The notes under the pieces were generated by a model. It saw only the letters and a list, made by a program, of their open reading frames with translations. It was not told where the DNA came from and searched no databases. From the NCBI GenBank assembly GCA_021772695.1, contig JAJFLL010000125.1, positions 1 through 12,916 of the forward strand: a stretch of DNA of 12,916 nt, given 5' to 3'. The stretch comes from Deltaproteobacteria bacterium (lineage in GTDB: Bacteria > UBA10199 > DSSB01). The position numbers were made by a program, and so were the translations under genes. This document shows, in pieces, positions 1 through 7,656 of this stretch (its first letter is position 1; the number at the start of each line of letters is the position of its first letter).

Positions 1-122
1 CCATCTTCGTCTTTGGCAGTGGTTGCCAATTATCGGCTCTGCCGGTGAGCGGTGCTTCCAGCCTGGCCTACTTGTCCTTGGCCGTAGCCGGAATCTTCGC
101 CCTGCGTCGACGGATTAAATAA
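1..122 (+). CDS. C-terminal end of a putative surface/secreted protein with a C-terminal sorting-type anchor (partial, 5' end outside window)
   Basis: The reading frame starting at base 3 is open to a TAA at 120-122 and gives 39 residues. Seen: a Gly-Ser-Gly-Cys motif, a short polar linker, a hydrophobic stretch of about 16 residues (SSLAYLSLAVAGIFAL), then the basic cluster RRRIK at the very end. Short motif, one membrane helix and a terminal Arg cluster is the tripartite layout of C-terminal protein-sorting signals; the Cys just before the helix recalls MYXO-CTERM tails. In that family the tail is cleaved and the protein is anchored at the cell surface. The body of the protein lies outside the window, so its function is unknown. 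It could also be a plain tail-anchored membrane protein. A strong terminator follows 29 bases after the stop, so this gene ends its own transcription unit. Confidence 0.6.
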   Translation, partial: IFVFGSGCQLSALPVSGASSLAYLSLAVAGIFALRRRIK

Positions 123-151
123 GCTAATTTCTCATGTTTAAAGATTGTTTA

Positions 152-177
152 GGCGGCCCATTGGCCGCCTTTTTTTT
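152..177 (+). terminator. Rho-independent terminator
   Basis: A perfect 7-bp GC stem (GGCGGCC / GGCCGCC) with a four-base CATT loop is followed at once by eight T residues. It sits 29 bases after the stop of the left-edge gene. On the other strand the stem is not followed by a T run, so it should act mainly on plus-strand transcription. Confidence 0.93.
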
Positions 178-182
178 GCGAC

Positions 183-244
183 CTATTCCAAGCCCAACTC
201 TTTGAGACGACGGTAAAAACTGGTACGGCTCATGCCCAGGCTTA
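183..244 (-). pseudogene. Relic of the 3' end of a Fis-type HTH regulator gene
   Basis: On the minus strand this stretch encodes SLGMSRTSFYRRLKELGLE followed by TAG at 185-183. This is the recognition-helix half of a Fis-type helix-turn-helix and differs at one residue (E for D) from the end of the 900-aa regulator, residues 873-891. At DNA level 185-244 matches 4742-4801 in 52 of 60 bases, in the same orientation. Homology stops abruptly at 244/245: the frame runs about 16 unrelated codons further upstream before a stop and the first half of the HTH is missing, so this is not a working gene. The relic has its own stop codon right after GLE, where the intact regulator continues for 9 more residues. 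It may be the tail of a decayed paralogue or a remnant of duplication or recombination. Nothing recognisable lies in 245-325. Confidence 0.75.
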
Positions 245-325
245 GGGGGAAAAGGGATAAGTCGCCAACCGGCAACAGACTTGCCTAGGATCTCTCAAAA
301 AATAATGGCCCCTTTAGAATTAAGA

Positions 326-2296
326 TTATTCATAGCGCAGAGCATCAATAGGATTTAATTTAGAGGCTCGATGGGCTGGCCACATACCGAAAAGAATTCC
401 CACTCCACCAGAAAATAACACTGCCAGTAGAACCGAGGGAGTGGAAACGGTGGCCTGCCACCCTCCCCACTGGGACATGAGTAAAGTGATAGCCCATCCC
501 AGGGCAATACCCAAAAAACCGCCCACAAGACTGACGACCGAGGCCTCAATTAAAAATTGGCTAAGGATGTCTGAGGCCTTGGCACCTACCGCTTTTCGCA
601 GACCTATCTCTCGAGTACGTTCGGCTACCGAGACCAGCATGATGTTCATGATGCCGATACCTCCGACCAAAAGTGAAATGGCCGCGATGGCCAATAACAA
701 CCGGGACAGCACGTTGCTAGTGGCGGTTAAAGCCTCTTGTATGTCGGCCATATTGCGAATTTGGAACGAAGTGGTGTCGTCAGGGGCCTTGCGATGGCGT
801 CTCAACATTAGTTCTAATACTTCCCGTTCCGCCTGGGCCATTTCCAAAATACTGTTCACCTCCACGTGGATGTTATCTACGTAATCCACGCCCAGCAAAC
901 GTCTCATGGCCGTTTGAATAGGCACCATAACCACGTCATCCTCATCTCGCCACCCGGTGGAACCCACCTCGGGCAGTACCCCTATCACCTGAAAGATAAC
1001 CTGATTCAGCCGAATGGTTTCACCCACGGGATCCTTTTCGCCGAACAATTCACGAGCCACGGTGGTCCCAAGCAGGGCCACTCGCTCCCGGCGACGGTCT
1101 TCCGATTCTGTAAAATTGCGTCCGTAGGAGGGTTCGGAAGATTTTAATTGAGCATAATCAGAGGTCGTTCCCATAACCCTGGTACTCCAATTTTTTCCTC
1201 CGTAAACCGCCTGAACCCTACCATCCACCGTCGCAGCCGCCCGTCGTACCGAATCCAGTTCTGATTCTACCGCCCGAGCATCGGCCATGGTCAAACGTGT
1301 TACCGTGCCAGCTTCCAAGGCCACGGCCCCGCGATGTAAGGAACCGGGTCGAAGCAAAAGCAGGTTGGTGCCTAAGGCTGAAAGCCGGGACTCTATGGAT
1401 TCTTTCGCACCTTGACCCAAGGCCATCATGGCGATCAGGGCCGTCACCCCAATCAAGATGCCCAACAGGGAGAGTCCCGAACGGATCTTGTTTCCCCACA
1501 AGGCGCGGTAGGCCTGGCGAAAATGCTGGGCCACCTCACGGTACTTGATACCCGCCAACATGCGTGGTTCGGAATGAAAATTATTTTTCAGCAGGGTGTC
1601 CGCGGGGGGGGCCCCACTGTGAATGGGGCGAACCCGCTCGTCGGATTCGATATTGCCGTCTCGCATTCTAATGATGCGTTTGGCCCATGAAGCCACTTCG
1701 TTTTCATGGGTCACCATGACTACGGTCATTCCTACGCGATTCAACTTATCAAGAATCTCTAGGATTTCTAATTCGCTTTGAGAATCCAAATTTCCCGTGG
1801 GTTCGTCAGCGAGAATTAAATGGGGATGATTGACCAAGGCCCGCGCGATGGCCACGCGCTGCTGCTGCCCACCCGACAACTCATTGGGTTTATGGTGCAT
1901 CCGATCACCTAGTCCCACCTCCTGCAATAATTGCCCAGAGCGTTTATCATCGGCCGCCTGTTCCCGGTAAATCATAGGTAAGGCGACATTTTCTTCGGCG
2001 GTAGTACGCGGCAAGAGATTAAATTGCTGAAAGACAAAACCAATTTCTTTGCCGCGAAGGTCGGCCAATTTCTTTTCGGTTAGGCGAGTCGTTTCTAAGC
2101 CATTTAATCGGTAGGAGCCGGAGTCGGCTTCGTCTAATAATCCTATCAAATGCAGCAGGGTAGATTTGCCCGATCCTGACGGGCCCATGACCGCAACAAA
2201 ATCTCCCTCTTCGATACTGAGTGATACCTTGCGTAGCGCCGAAACAGTGAACTCCCCCATCCGATAGTTTTTACTTAATTGAACGATTTCAATCAT
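326..2296 (-). CDS. macB: MacB-like ABC transporter: fused ATPase and FtsX-type permease
   Basis: Inner-membrane motor of a MacAB-TolC type pump; the family uses ATP in the cytoplasm to drive export of macrolides, peptides or lipoproteins across the envelope. The ATPase domain (about 1-220) has Walker A GPSGSGKST at 38-46, Q-loop FQQFNLL near 89-95, signature LSGGQ at 140-144, Walker B LILADEP at 160-166 and H-loop His197, all intact. The permease half has a first membrane helix at about 275-293, a long periplasmic domain (about 295-525) beginning with the MacB-like GQGAKESIESRLSALGTN, then three helices near 532-556, 585-605 and 621-640. ERTREIGLRKAVGAK is the usual FtsX-type cytoplasmic loop. 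The 656-aa length is normal for MacB. It is the third gene of tolC-macA-macB: ATG lies 7 bases after the macA-like stop, with an AGGAA ribosome site overlapping that stop, so translation is probably coupled. Substrate cannot be read from sequence. Confidence 0.93.
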   Translation of the reverse strand: MIEIVQLSKNYRMGEFTVSALRKVSLSIEEGDFVAVMGPSGSGKSTLLHLIGLLDEADSGSYRLNGLETTRLTEKKLADLRGKEIGFVFQQFNLLPRTTAEENVALPMIYREQAADDKRSGQLLQEVGLGDRMHHKPNELSGGQQQRVAIARALVNHPHLILADEPTGNLDSQSELEILEILDKLNRVGMTVVMVTHENEVASWAKRIIRMRDGNIESDERVRPIHSGAPPADTLLKNNFHSEPRMLAGIKYREVAQHFRQAYRALWGNKIRSGLSLLGILIGVTALIAMMALGQGAKESIESRLSALGTNLLLLRPGSLHRGAVALEAGTVTRLTMADARAVESELDSVRRAAATVDGRVQAVYGGKNWSTRVMGTTSDYAQLKSSEPSYGRNFTESEDRRRERVALLGTTVARELFGEKDPVGETIRLNQVIFQVIGVLPEVGSTGWRDEDDVVMVPIQTAMRRLLGVDYVDNIHVEVNSILEMAQAEREVLELMLRRHRKAPDDTTSFQIRNMADIQEALTATSNVLSRLLLAIAAISLLVGGIGIMNIMLVSVAERTREIGLRKAVGAKASDILSQFLIEASVVSLVGGFLGIALGWAITLLMSQWGGWQATVSTPSVLLAVLFSGGVGILFGMWPAHRASKLNPIDALRYE

Positions 2297-2303
2297 GATT
2301 TTC

Positions 2304-3269
2304 CTAGCGCCGGATTCTACCGCGGGGCATGGGGTTTAGAGGATTTCCTCCCCTCTGCAGGGAACTTCCCGAGGATCGGCGATACTTGGGAATGAGTATG
2401 GTCTCGCCTTCTATAAGACCCGTCAACACTTCCACGTATTTGCCGTCGCGCAAACCCAGATTAATTTCCTTTTCATAATAGACTTTAGGATCGATGGAAT
2501 CGGGTAGGGTCACGAAACGCTTCTTCTCGGCCCGCCGAACGGCTGTCGCGGGGATCAATAGGGTATTTTCCTTAAATTCCACACGAAACTTCACCTCGGC
2601 GCTCATGCCCGCCCGCATGAAATCAGGAACGGTCTGCGGCGCGACGTCGACCTCATAGACGGTTACATTATTGACCACCACGGATTCGAACGATACTTTA
2701 TCCACCTTACCGGGAATAACTTCTTCAGGATAGGCTTCAAGCCGAATAACTGCAGGCTGGCCTAATTTAATTTGGGCGATGTCAGTTTCATCTACCTGCA
2801 CCCTAATGATTAAATGGTCCGACATGACCAAGACAGGATCCTGAGAGGTCACCACCTGTCCGGGTTCCACGTTGCGCACAATCAACATACCCGAAAGCGG
2901 TGCAATCAGCGGAGTTGGCTTGAAGAGGGTTTCCCAATGAGCCAATTCCTGACTTCCCTTGGCACGAGCGGCATCCAATAGTGCCGCCCGTTCGGTGGAA
3001 CTCATCCAAGCCAAAATTTGCCCCTTCTGCACCACATCCCCCTCTTTCACCAATATCGTTTCCAGGCGTCCTCCGATTGGTGGTTTTATTTCGAGGCGGT
3101 TCTGGGGTTGCACAATTCCGTTGGAAATCACGGTGACTTCAATATCTCCCCGAACAACTTGGACGGATTCAATATCGAGCCCATCATCGTTGCCTTTAAG
3201 AAAATACCAAGTCAGGAAGGCCAAAAGGCCGGCGGCGATCACTAGTAGTAGAATTTTAAATTTTCCCAT
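2304..3269 (-). CDS. macA: MacA-like periplasmic adaptor (membrane fusion protein, HlyD/RND-MFP family)
   Basis: Links the MacB-like transporter in the inner membrane to the TolC-like channel. Seen: a membrane anchor at residues 5-24; split lipoyl halves at about 62-90 (GGRLETILVKEGDVVQKGQIL) and 119-150 (PLIAPLSGMLIVRNVEPGQVV); a beta-barrel domain about 151-235 containing VDETDIAQIKLGQ; a membrane-proximal domain about 236-295; and a basic Arg/Ser/Gly tail (297-321). The helical segment between the lipoyl halves is only about 27 residues (91-117), far shorter than the long hairpin of typical MacA proteins of about 370 aa, where the hairpin tip contacts TolC. This explains the 321-aa length. 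ATG 3269 is 3 bases after the tolC-like stop. The nearest ribosome-site-like sequence, GGGAG, is 11 bases upstream, so translational coupling is likely. The family assignment is firm; the exact macA orthology is less so. Confidence 0.88.
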   Translation of the reverse strand: MGKFKILLLVIAAGLLAFLTWYFLKGNDDGLDIESVQVVRGDIEVTVISNGIVQPQNRLEIKPPIGGRLETILVKEGDVVQKGQILAWMSSTERAALLDAARAKGSQELAHWETLFKPTPLIAPLSGMLIVRNVEPGQVVTSQDPVLVMSDHLIIRVQVDETDIAQIKLGQPAVIRLEAYPEEVIPGKVDKVSFESVVVNNVTVYEVDVAPQTVPDFMRAGMSAEVKFRVEFKENTLLIPATAVRRAEKKRFVTLPDSIDPKVYYEKEINLGLRDGKYVEVLTGLIEGETILIPKYRRSSGSSLQRGGNPLNPMPRGRIRR

Positions 3270-3272
3270 GTC

Positions 3273-4553
3273 TTACCAAGCTCCCATACCTTGAGCACGC
3301 TCCCACTGGGCTTGAGCCAACAAGGCATCTCGAAGCACTGCTAAATAGGTTTGTTCCGTTTGAATCAAATCGTTTTCGATGGCATCCCAGTCGAAAAATG
3401 TGGTCAACCCGTTGGCGTACTGTGCCCGGGCAATTTCCGACCGGACCCGAGCAGCTTTCAAAAAACTTTCTTGAACTCCAACCCTTTCTAGGGAATTTTT
3501 TAAGGCCTCATAGGATTCCTTGAGTTCAGTGGTAATTTGCAATTCTAGGCTACGAAGTTCTTCCTCTGTCCTTTTATTTGCCGCCTTCGCGCTTTTCACT
3601 TCGTAAATATCCCTCCCACCCAATAACAAGGGATAAGATAAAACCACTCCGGCGGCCCAATTTGTAGTGTCATTCCTATTGACGATGCGAGAGCGAAATA
3701 CCGAAGCACTTGCATCGACGCTGGGATACAAATCACCCTTAGCCAACTCCACATCCTGCTTGGTCACTTTAAGTCGTGATGCCCTTTCCTGGTAATCGGG
3801 AGTTTGGCGTGCAATATCCTCTAAAACAGGACGAGTGAGTAAGGTTGGTGCTCTAAAATCACCCTGCACATTGATCTTTTGGGTAGAAGGACTAGACCTG
3901 CCTAGGAAGCGAGCCAATTGAGTTTGGGTACTTTCTAAATCTCGGTTGGTCTCGGCAATATCGAAATGTGCCTGTTTTTCTTGAGCCTCACTGCGCAATA
4001 GGGAACCTTTGTTTTCGATGCCGCCTTCGAAACGCAACTGCACCAATTGATAATTTTCTTCACGCCTCTTCAAAATGGCTTTTGTTAAAACCAACCGTTT
4101 TTGAGCATATAATAATTCGGTAAAACTTGATTTTAATTCAAAGGAGATCTGGGATACAGTTTTGAGCAAGCCCGCCTTCAATTCACCCAATTGGGCCATG
4201 CTGCGGCGATAACCGGCCCGAGTCTTGAGGCCTTCGAAGATATTTTGCCGGAGAGCCACTCCCGCCTCGATTTCCTGGCGGGTATTGAACTCTACCCCCA
4301 GAGTACCGATGGAGGAAGAAACGTTGCCGGCGTTGTAGCTGGATTCCAAGGACAACTGAGGGAAGAAGTCACTGCGGTTGGCCTTCACTTCAAAACGACC
4401 CCTTCGTACTTCCTGCTCCACGGCCTGGAAATCAGGGTTGTTTTGCGAAGCTTCCCGGACACAGTCTTCCCAGGTGAGCAGCTGCTGTGCCCATGTTGGG
4501 ATGGGCACCGACAGAACTAAAAGAATCAGCAGTAAAAGCAAATAATTCATCAC
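3273..4553 (-). CDS. tolC: TolC-family outer-membrane efflux protein
   Basis: Outer-membrane and periplasmic channel of the tripartite exporter, first gene of tolC-macA-macB. The N terminus is a typical signal peptide: a long Leu-rich core, then PIPTWAQQ with likely cleavage after Ala22. The mature protein opens with LTWEDCVREASQNNPDF, the usual OMF start (LTLEECV..A...NP). Two internal-repeat halves follow, each with long amphipathic coiled helices (for example LEDIARQTPDYQERASRLKV) and a beta segment (SVDASASVFRSRIVNR). Its 426 aa fits the family. The start is uncertain: GTG at 4553 is directly followed by ATG at 4550. An AGGGG ribosome-site-like sequence is 9 bases before the GTG and 12 before the ATG. 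The upstream minus-strand gene ends 159 bases away and I see no terminator between them, so some read-through from the regulator is possible. The symbol reflects the family, not proven orthology. Confidence 0.9.
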   Translation of the reverse strand: MMNYLLLLLILLVLSVPIPTWAQQLLTWEDCVREASQNNPDFQAVEQEVRRGRFEVKANRSDFFPQLSLESSYNAGNVSSSIGTLGVEFNTRQEIEAGVALRQNIFEGLKTRAGYRRSMAQLGELKAGLLKTVSQISFELKSSFTELLYAQKRLVLTKAILKRREENYQLVQLRFEGGIENKGSLLRSEAQEKQAHFDIAETNRDLESTQTQLARFLGRSSPSTQKINVQGDFRAPTLLTRPVLEDIARQTPDYQERASRLKVTKQDVELAKGDLYPSVDASASVFRSRIVNRNDTTNWAAGVVLSYPLLLGGRDIYEVKSAKAANKRTEEELRSLELQITTELKESYEALKNSLERVGVQESFLKAARVRSEIARAQYANGLTTFFDWDAIENDLIQTEQTYLAVLRDALLAQAQWERAQGMGAW

Positions 4554-4557
4554 TTCA

Positions 4558-4573
4558 GGGGGCCCCTAGGGGC
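4558..4573. promoter_or_regulatory. GC-rich palindrome over the tolC translation start region
   Basis: GCCCCTAGGGGC at 4562-4573 is a perfect 12-bp palindrome, flanked by further G residues at 4558-4561. On the tolC mRNA it contains the AGGGG ribosome-site-like sequence and lies 8 bases before the GTG, so it could be an operator or an RNA fold that hides the ribosome site (GCCC/GGGC stem with a CUAG loop). The rest of the 159-base gap between tolC and the regulator (4574-4712) is AT-rich; I found no convincing promoter or terminator in it. Confidence 0.4.
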
Positions 4574-4712
4574 TAACAACAATATCCTTCAGAAAAAAGT
4601 AAAACCTTTCAAGGAATCGGTATCTAAAAGTGGACCTGTTTATTTTCGGCCCTGCCCAATATCTTTGAACAACGCCGATGTGTCCAATATGCAGGCGGCA
4701 AATGTTTTAAGA

Positions 4713-7415
4713 TTACTCTGGGCCACCTTTTTTTTCGATGGATTCCAAGCCCAGATCTTTAAGACGACGGTAAAAACTAGTGCGACTCATACCCAGGCTT
4801 TTTGCCGCCTTGGAACGGTTTCCCTGAGCCAGAGTCATGGCCTGTTCCATGGCTGCCTTATCGGGAAGAAAGTCCACCCCTTCAAGGCCGTGACGTTTGA
4901 TTTTCTCTAGAATAGTCCGGCGATGGATTCCCAATTCCTTGGCAGCGCGGGAGCGATGCCCTTGATGCCTTTTTAGGGCGGCCAATAATTGCTCTCGCTC
5001 CTCTGAGGAATCTTTGACCACAGGCGGCGAAATGGGTTTTTCTTCTGCAATAGAGGATGGGCTCGGCGATAAAATAGCAGGCGGCGGCAAAGTAGATGGC
5101 TGAACTTTTGGTTTGGGCTTCACCACCGGCTTTGGTCTTTTTTCTTTTGGCGGCTGCGGCCGAGAAAGATTTTCTAATTGCCCACGCAATGCCAAGATCT
5201 CTTGGTTGAGTTGAAGATTTTCCTTGAGCAATTCCCTTTTCGTCATTTCCAAATGTCTAATCTGTTCTTCTAAATAATGGGCCTGTCGGCCACGTAAAGG
5301 TTCCGACAAAGCAACCGGCAGACCCGCCTCATCATTGCTATCACTTGGGCTCGGCGGCGATTCGGGCTGGATCTTGTTTTCCTGAAATCCCGATGCAGTA
5401 ACTAATTCACTCACCTGATGAATGGGAGCTTCCTTAGAGAATCCCAATTGCAAACAAACCTCTCGCCCCTTGGCTTGAACTTGTTGGTAGATTTCTTTGA
5501 GCTGGATGGCCTCGGCCAAACGACCCTGCCTCTGCAAAAAGGTCTCTAAATATTGGGCCGTCAGCGCCGGCGACCACGCTAAATCCTGAAAGGATCCTCC
5601 TTCTCGTAAGCTTTGCACCAAGGATTCCAGACCGGCATAAAGTTTCTCGGGGTTGGCCGACAAACTTTTTTGCGTGGCTTGAGTCAATTGCCATTCCAGG
5701 AGGTTAAGCAGGTTCTCATGAAAGGAGTGTCCACGGTTTCTAACTCGCAGGGCTTTGAGTTCCCGGCGTACTTGCTCCCAATCTTCTCGTGCAATCGACA
5801 ATCGAACCTCATGGGCCATGGCCCACACCAAGCCAGCTAGGTCTTTTTGTGAGCTGAGCAAATGACGCGCTTCCTGAAAGTATTCCCGGGACTGTTGCCA
5901 TTCGCTTCGTAACATGGCACCTAATGCCCCCTGCAGCAGGCGGCGCGCCCGCAATTCCGTATCGGGTTCGGTAAATTCCAGGGCCTGGTCAAGTAGGGGT
6001 TGGGCTTGCCGGAAAAACCCATAGGCATTGAGACCGTCGGCCAATTCTCCCAAAACGGCCGCTCGCACCGTGGGGAGATCTACCTGCGGCAATAAATCGA
6101 AGGCTTGTTTGAGTTCTTGAAGAGAGGCCACGTCTGCTCCGGAAGCTTTATGAATCCTTCCACGTTCCAATAAAACCTTGACCTGTAGGGCAGAGTCGGG
6201 AGTTTGGGCGGCCGCTTCCCAAGCTTTCTGTAAATGAATCAGGGATTGGGCCAAATCCATAGAATGTGTGGAGCACTGGGTTTCTTCCAATGCTAGAAGG
6301 GCCTGAAGTTTGGGGTCCTGATTACTCTTCTCTCTCGCTTGATCCCGGCAGCGTTGTGCGCCATCGAGATCGCCTTGAGCCTGCAATAAACGACCCTGAA
6401 AAAATAGGCGATACGGCTCATGAGCCTTTTGCCAAAAAGGTCCTAAGGCTTCAAGCATGGTGGCGGCCAATGAAGCCTCGCCTAATTCCAATAACGTATA
6501 AAGTGTATTGGATATTAATGTGGCTTGTCGCCATTGCACCCGCTGCTCAGACCAATCTTGAAACTTTCGGGTCGTCATATGGGCTAACGGGTTCTGCGGA
6601 TCAAGGGTCTTGATTAAGGCCGCCACACTTTCCGGGCGATCATTAGGATTAGGCTGTAACATTTGTCGTAATATTTCGTTGAGCGGGGTGGTGCGTTCAG
6701 GAACCATGCCATGTAATTCACCCTGCCAATGAGCCTTGATCCAATCGGGAAAGGTTTTCAATTGATGAAAAAGGTGGGCGGAACGCTGGAATAATATCAA
6801 GGCCGCCAAACTATAAAGATCGGCCCTGACATCAACGGGACCTCCCCTTAAAATTTCCGGAGCGATGGCCACGGCGGTCTGGGACTGCATGCCCTGTCCC
6901 AGTAGAATTTCTAAATGCAAACTGACGTCGCTTAGGCCCATGGTTTCGGGCCCCACGTTTTCGTCCGACTTAAAAACGATCCAAGTCCTTGGGTTCTGGG
7001 CCAAGTGCAATATGCCACGCCGATGCAATTGATGCAGGTCGTGCAAGGCGTCTTGCAGCCACTGCAAGTAAACCTCATCTCGCAAGGTACCGCGGATTTC
7101 ATTGAAGGGACGGCCCGGTGGCACCCAGTAGAGCAGACCGCCGAAGGATCCTGTGACCAATTTTTCTTGAGGCCGCAGCCAGAGGGAATCGCGACAGGCC
7201 TGGAGGGCTTCCCATTGCAAACTGAGTTCGGAGGGCCAGCCTGATGGGGGCAAGGGAAAATACTGTAGAAATAATTCTTCCCCGGAATTCACATCTCGGA
7301 CCGGCCACAGGGTGAAGGCCGGATCCAGGTAGGGGCCTTTCAAACGTTGGAAGCGTTCCGAGAAGGGTCCCCCGGCAGGGGTGGGCAAAGATTCTGGAGG
7401 CATCGACTGGGGCAT
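4713..7415 (-). CDS. Pseudokinase-TPR-coiled-coil regulator with two tandem Fis-type HTH domains
   Basis: Putative cytoplasmic DNA-binding regulator; no named family recognised. Residues about 20-275 follow the protein kinase fold: HRRGILHLAQNPRTWIVF (131-148) sits where HRDLKPEN belongs, LSDVS (161-165) replaces DFG, APE is present (185-187), and ADLYSLAALI (198-207) matches the DxYSLG helix. The catalytic Asp is Ala139, its Lys partner is Asn141, DFG is DVS, there is no Gly-loop and the VAIK Lys appears to be Gln51, so kinase activity is unlikely. Residues 290-660 are a TPR-like solenoid, 711-752 a coiled coil and 753-800 a Pro/Lys-rich linker. Fis-type HTH domains lie at about 806-846 and 854-892. 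No sigma-54-activating AAA+ domain (no GAFTGA, no Walker motifs) is present. It is divergent from the giant gene and upstream of tolC-macAB on the same strand. ATG 7415 lacks a good ribosome site; Met5 is an alternative. Confidence 0.8.
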   Translation of the reverse strand: MPQSMPPESLPTPAGGPFSERFQRLKGPYLDPAFTLWPVRDVNSGEELFLQYFPLPPSGWPSELSLQWEALQACRDSLWLRPQEKLVTGSFGGLLYWVPPGRPFNEIRGTLRDEVYLQWLQDALHDLHQLHRRGILHLAQNPRTWIVFKSDENVGPETMGLSDVSLHLEILLGQGMQSQTAVAIAPEILRGGPVDVRADLYSLAALILFQRSAHLFHQLKTFPDWIKAHWQGELHGMVPERTTPLNEILRQMLQPNPNDRPESVAALIKTLDPQNPLAHMTTRKFQDWSEQRVQWRQATLISNTLYTLLELGEASLAATMLEALGPFWQKAHEPYRLFFQGRLLQAQGDLDGAQRCRDQAREKSNQDPKLQALLALEETQCSTHSMDLAQSLIHLQKAWEAAAQTPDSALQVKVLLERGRIHKASGADVASLQELKQAFDLLPQVDLPTVRAAVLGELADGLNAYGFFRQAQPLLDQALEFTEPDTELRARRLLQGALGAMLRSEWQQSREYFQEARHLLSSQKDLAGLVWAMAHEVRLSIAREDWEQVRRELKALRVRNRGHSFHENLLNLLEWQLTQATQKSLSANPEKLYAGLESLVQSLREGGSFQDLAWSPALTAQYLETFLQRQGRLAEAIQLKEIYQQVQAKGREVCLQLGFSKEAPIHQVSELVTASGFQENKIQPESPPSPSDSNDEAGLPVALSEPLRGRQAHYLEEQIRHLEMTKRELLKENLQLNQEILALRGQLENLSRPQPPKEKRPKPVVKPKPKVQPSTLPPPAILSPSPSSIAEEKPISPPVVKDSSEEREQLLAALKRHQGHRSRAAKELGIHRRTILEKIKRHGLEGVDFLPDKAAMEQAMTLAQGNRSKAAKSLGMSRTSFYRRLKDLGLESIEKKGGPE
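4742..4801 (-). repeat. Direct repeat, copy B (partner at 185-244)
   Basis: This is the 3' coding end of the regulator (recognition helix of the second HTH). It is repeated in the same orientation at 185-244 with 52 of 60 bases identical. The two copies are 4557 bp apart and bracket the whole tolC-macA-macB operon. Recombination between them would delete the operon and join the copies; equally, the arrangement may record how the operon arrived. Confidence 0.8.
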
Positions 7416-7454
7416 AGGGTCAAAACCCCTATTCTTTCAAGGTTTTTGCTCGAT

Positions 7455-7490
7455 GAGGGCTCCGGGCCCTCCAAACTAGGCCTATAGGCC
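7455..7490. promoter_or_regulatory. Two inverted repeats, candidate upstream activator sites
   Basis: GAGGGC-TCCGG-GCCCTC (7455-7471) and the perfect 12-bp palindrome GGCCTATAGGCC (7479-7490) lie in the divergent region. The second is centred about 132 bp upstream of the GG of the -24 element at 7617, a usual distance for sigma-54 enhancer sites. Fis-type HTH proteins bind inverted repeats, so the divergent regulator or an unlinked activator could act here. No direct proof; the first repeat could also be part of the regulator's own leader. Confidence 0.5.
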
Positions 7491-7564
7491 CCATATCCTC
7501 TGAAATTACGTGAAATGGGACCGAGCCAGGTCAGACCCTTCAAAAAATTAGAAAAATATTACAA

Positions 7565-7591
7565 TTAAAATTAAATAATATCAAATAGTTG
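7565..7591 (+). promoter_or_regulatory. AT-rich tract with IHF-consensus site
   Basis: TATCAAATAGTTG (7579-7591) matches the IHF consensus WATCAANNNNTTR at every defined position. It is preceded by an AT-rich tract including TTAAAATTAAATAAT (7565-7579), as in the stronger class of IHF sites. It lies between the candidate enhancer sites and the -24/-12 element, where IHF bends DNA at many sigma-54 promoters. The in-frame TTG at 7589, which could be mistaken for a start codon, is inside this site. Confidence 0.6.
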
Positions 7592-7614
7592 TCTGATTTT
7601 ACGCAAACGGCTTC

Positions 7615-7632
7615 CAGGCACGGTCTTTGTAA
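7615..7632 (+). promoter_or_regulatory. Putative sigma-54 (-24/-12) promoter of the giant gene
   Basis: CAGGCACGGTCTTTGTAA fits the RpoN pattern YTGGCACGNNNNTTGCW: GGCACG is exact, TTG is present and the -24 GG and -12 dinucleotide are 10 bp apart as required. The weak point is GT (7629-7630) where GC is expected. Predicted transcription start is about 7642, giving a leader of about 28 bases to GTG 7670. The same layout recurs before the gene at 12160, which supports the call. Confidence 0.55.
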
Positions 7633-7656
7633 TATCACTTGGGTAGGACCCAACCC

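Noticed and set aside
245..325. Rest of a regulator paralogue upstream of the relic
   Set aside because: Neither the in-frame translation nor an alternative frame I tried resembles the first HTH half, and the match to the intact copy ends sharply at 244.
1218..1690. Overlapping frames on both strands within the macB-like gene, and similar ones within other large genes
   Set aside because: They lie opposite or out of frame with strongly supported genes, have no ribosome sites, and encode Arg/Pro/Ser-rich shadow translations.
4574..4712. A sigma-70 promoter for tolC (TTGAAA with a poor -10) or a sigma-54 site
   Set aside because: At correct spacing the -10 matches only half the consensus, and no GG-N10-GC pair with flanking consensus is present on the minus strand.
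4713..7415. Calling the 900-aa protein a sigma-54 activator or an active Ser/Thr kinase
   Set aside because: No AAA+ domain or GAFTGA motif, and key kinase residues (HRD Asp, its Lys, DFG, VAIK Lys) are replaced.
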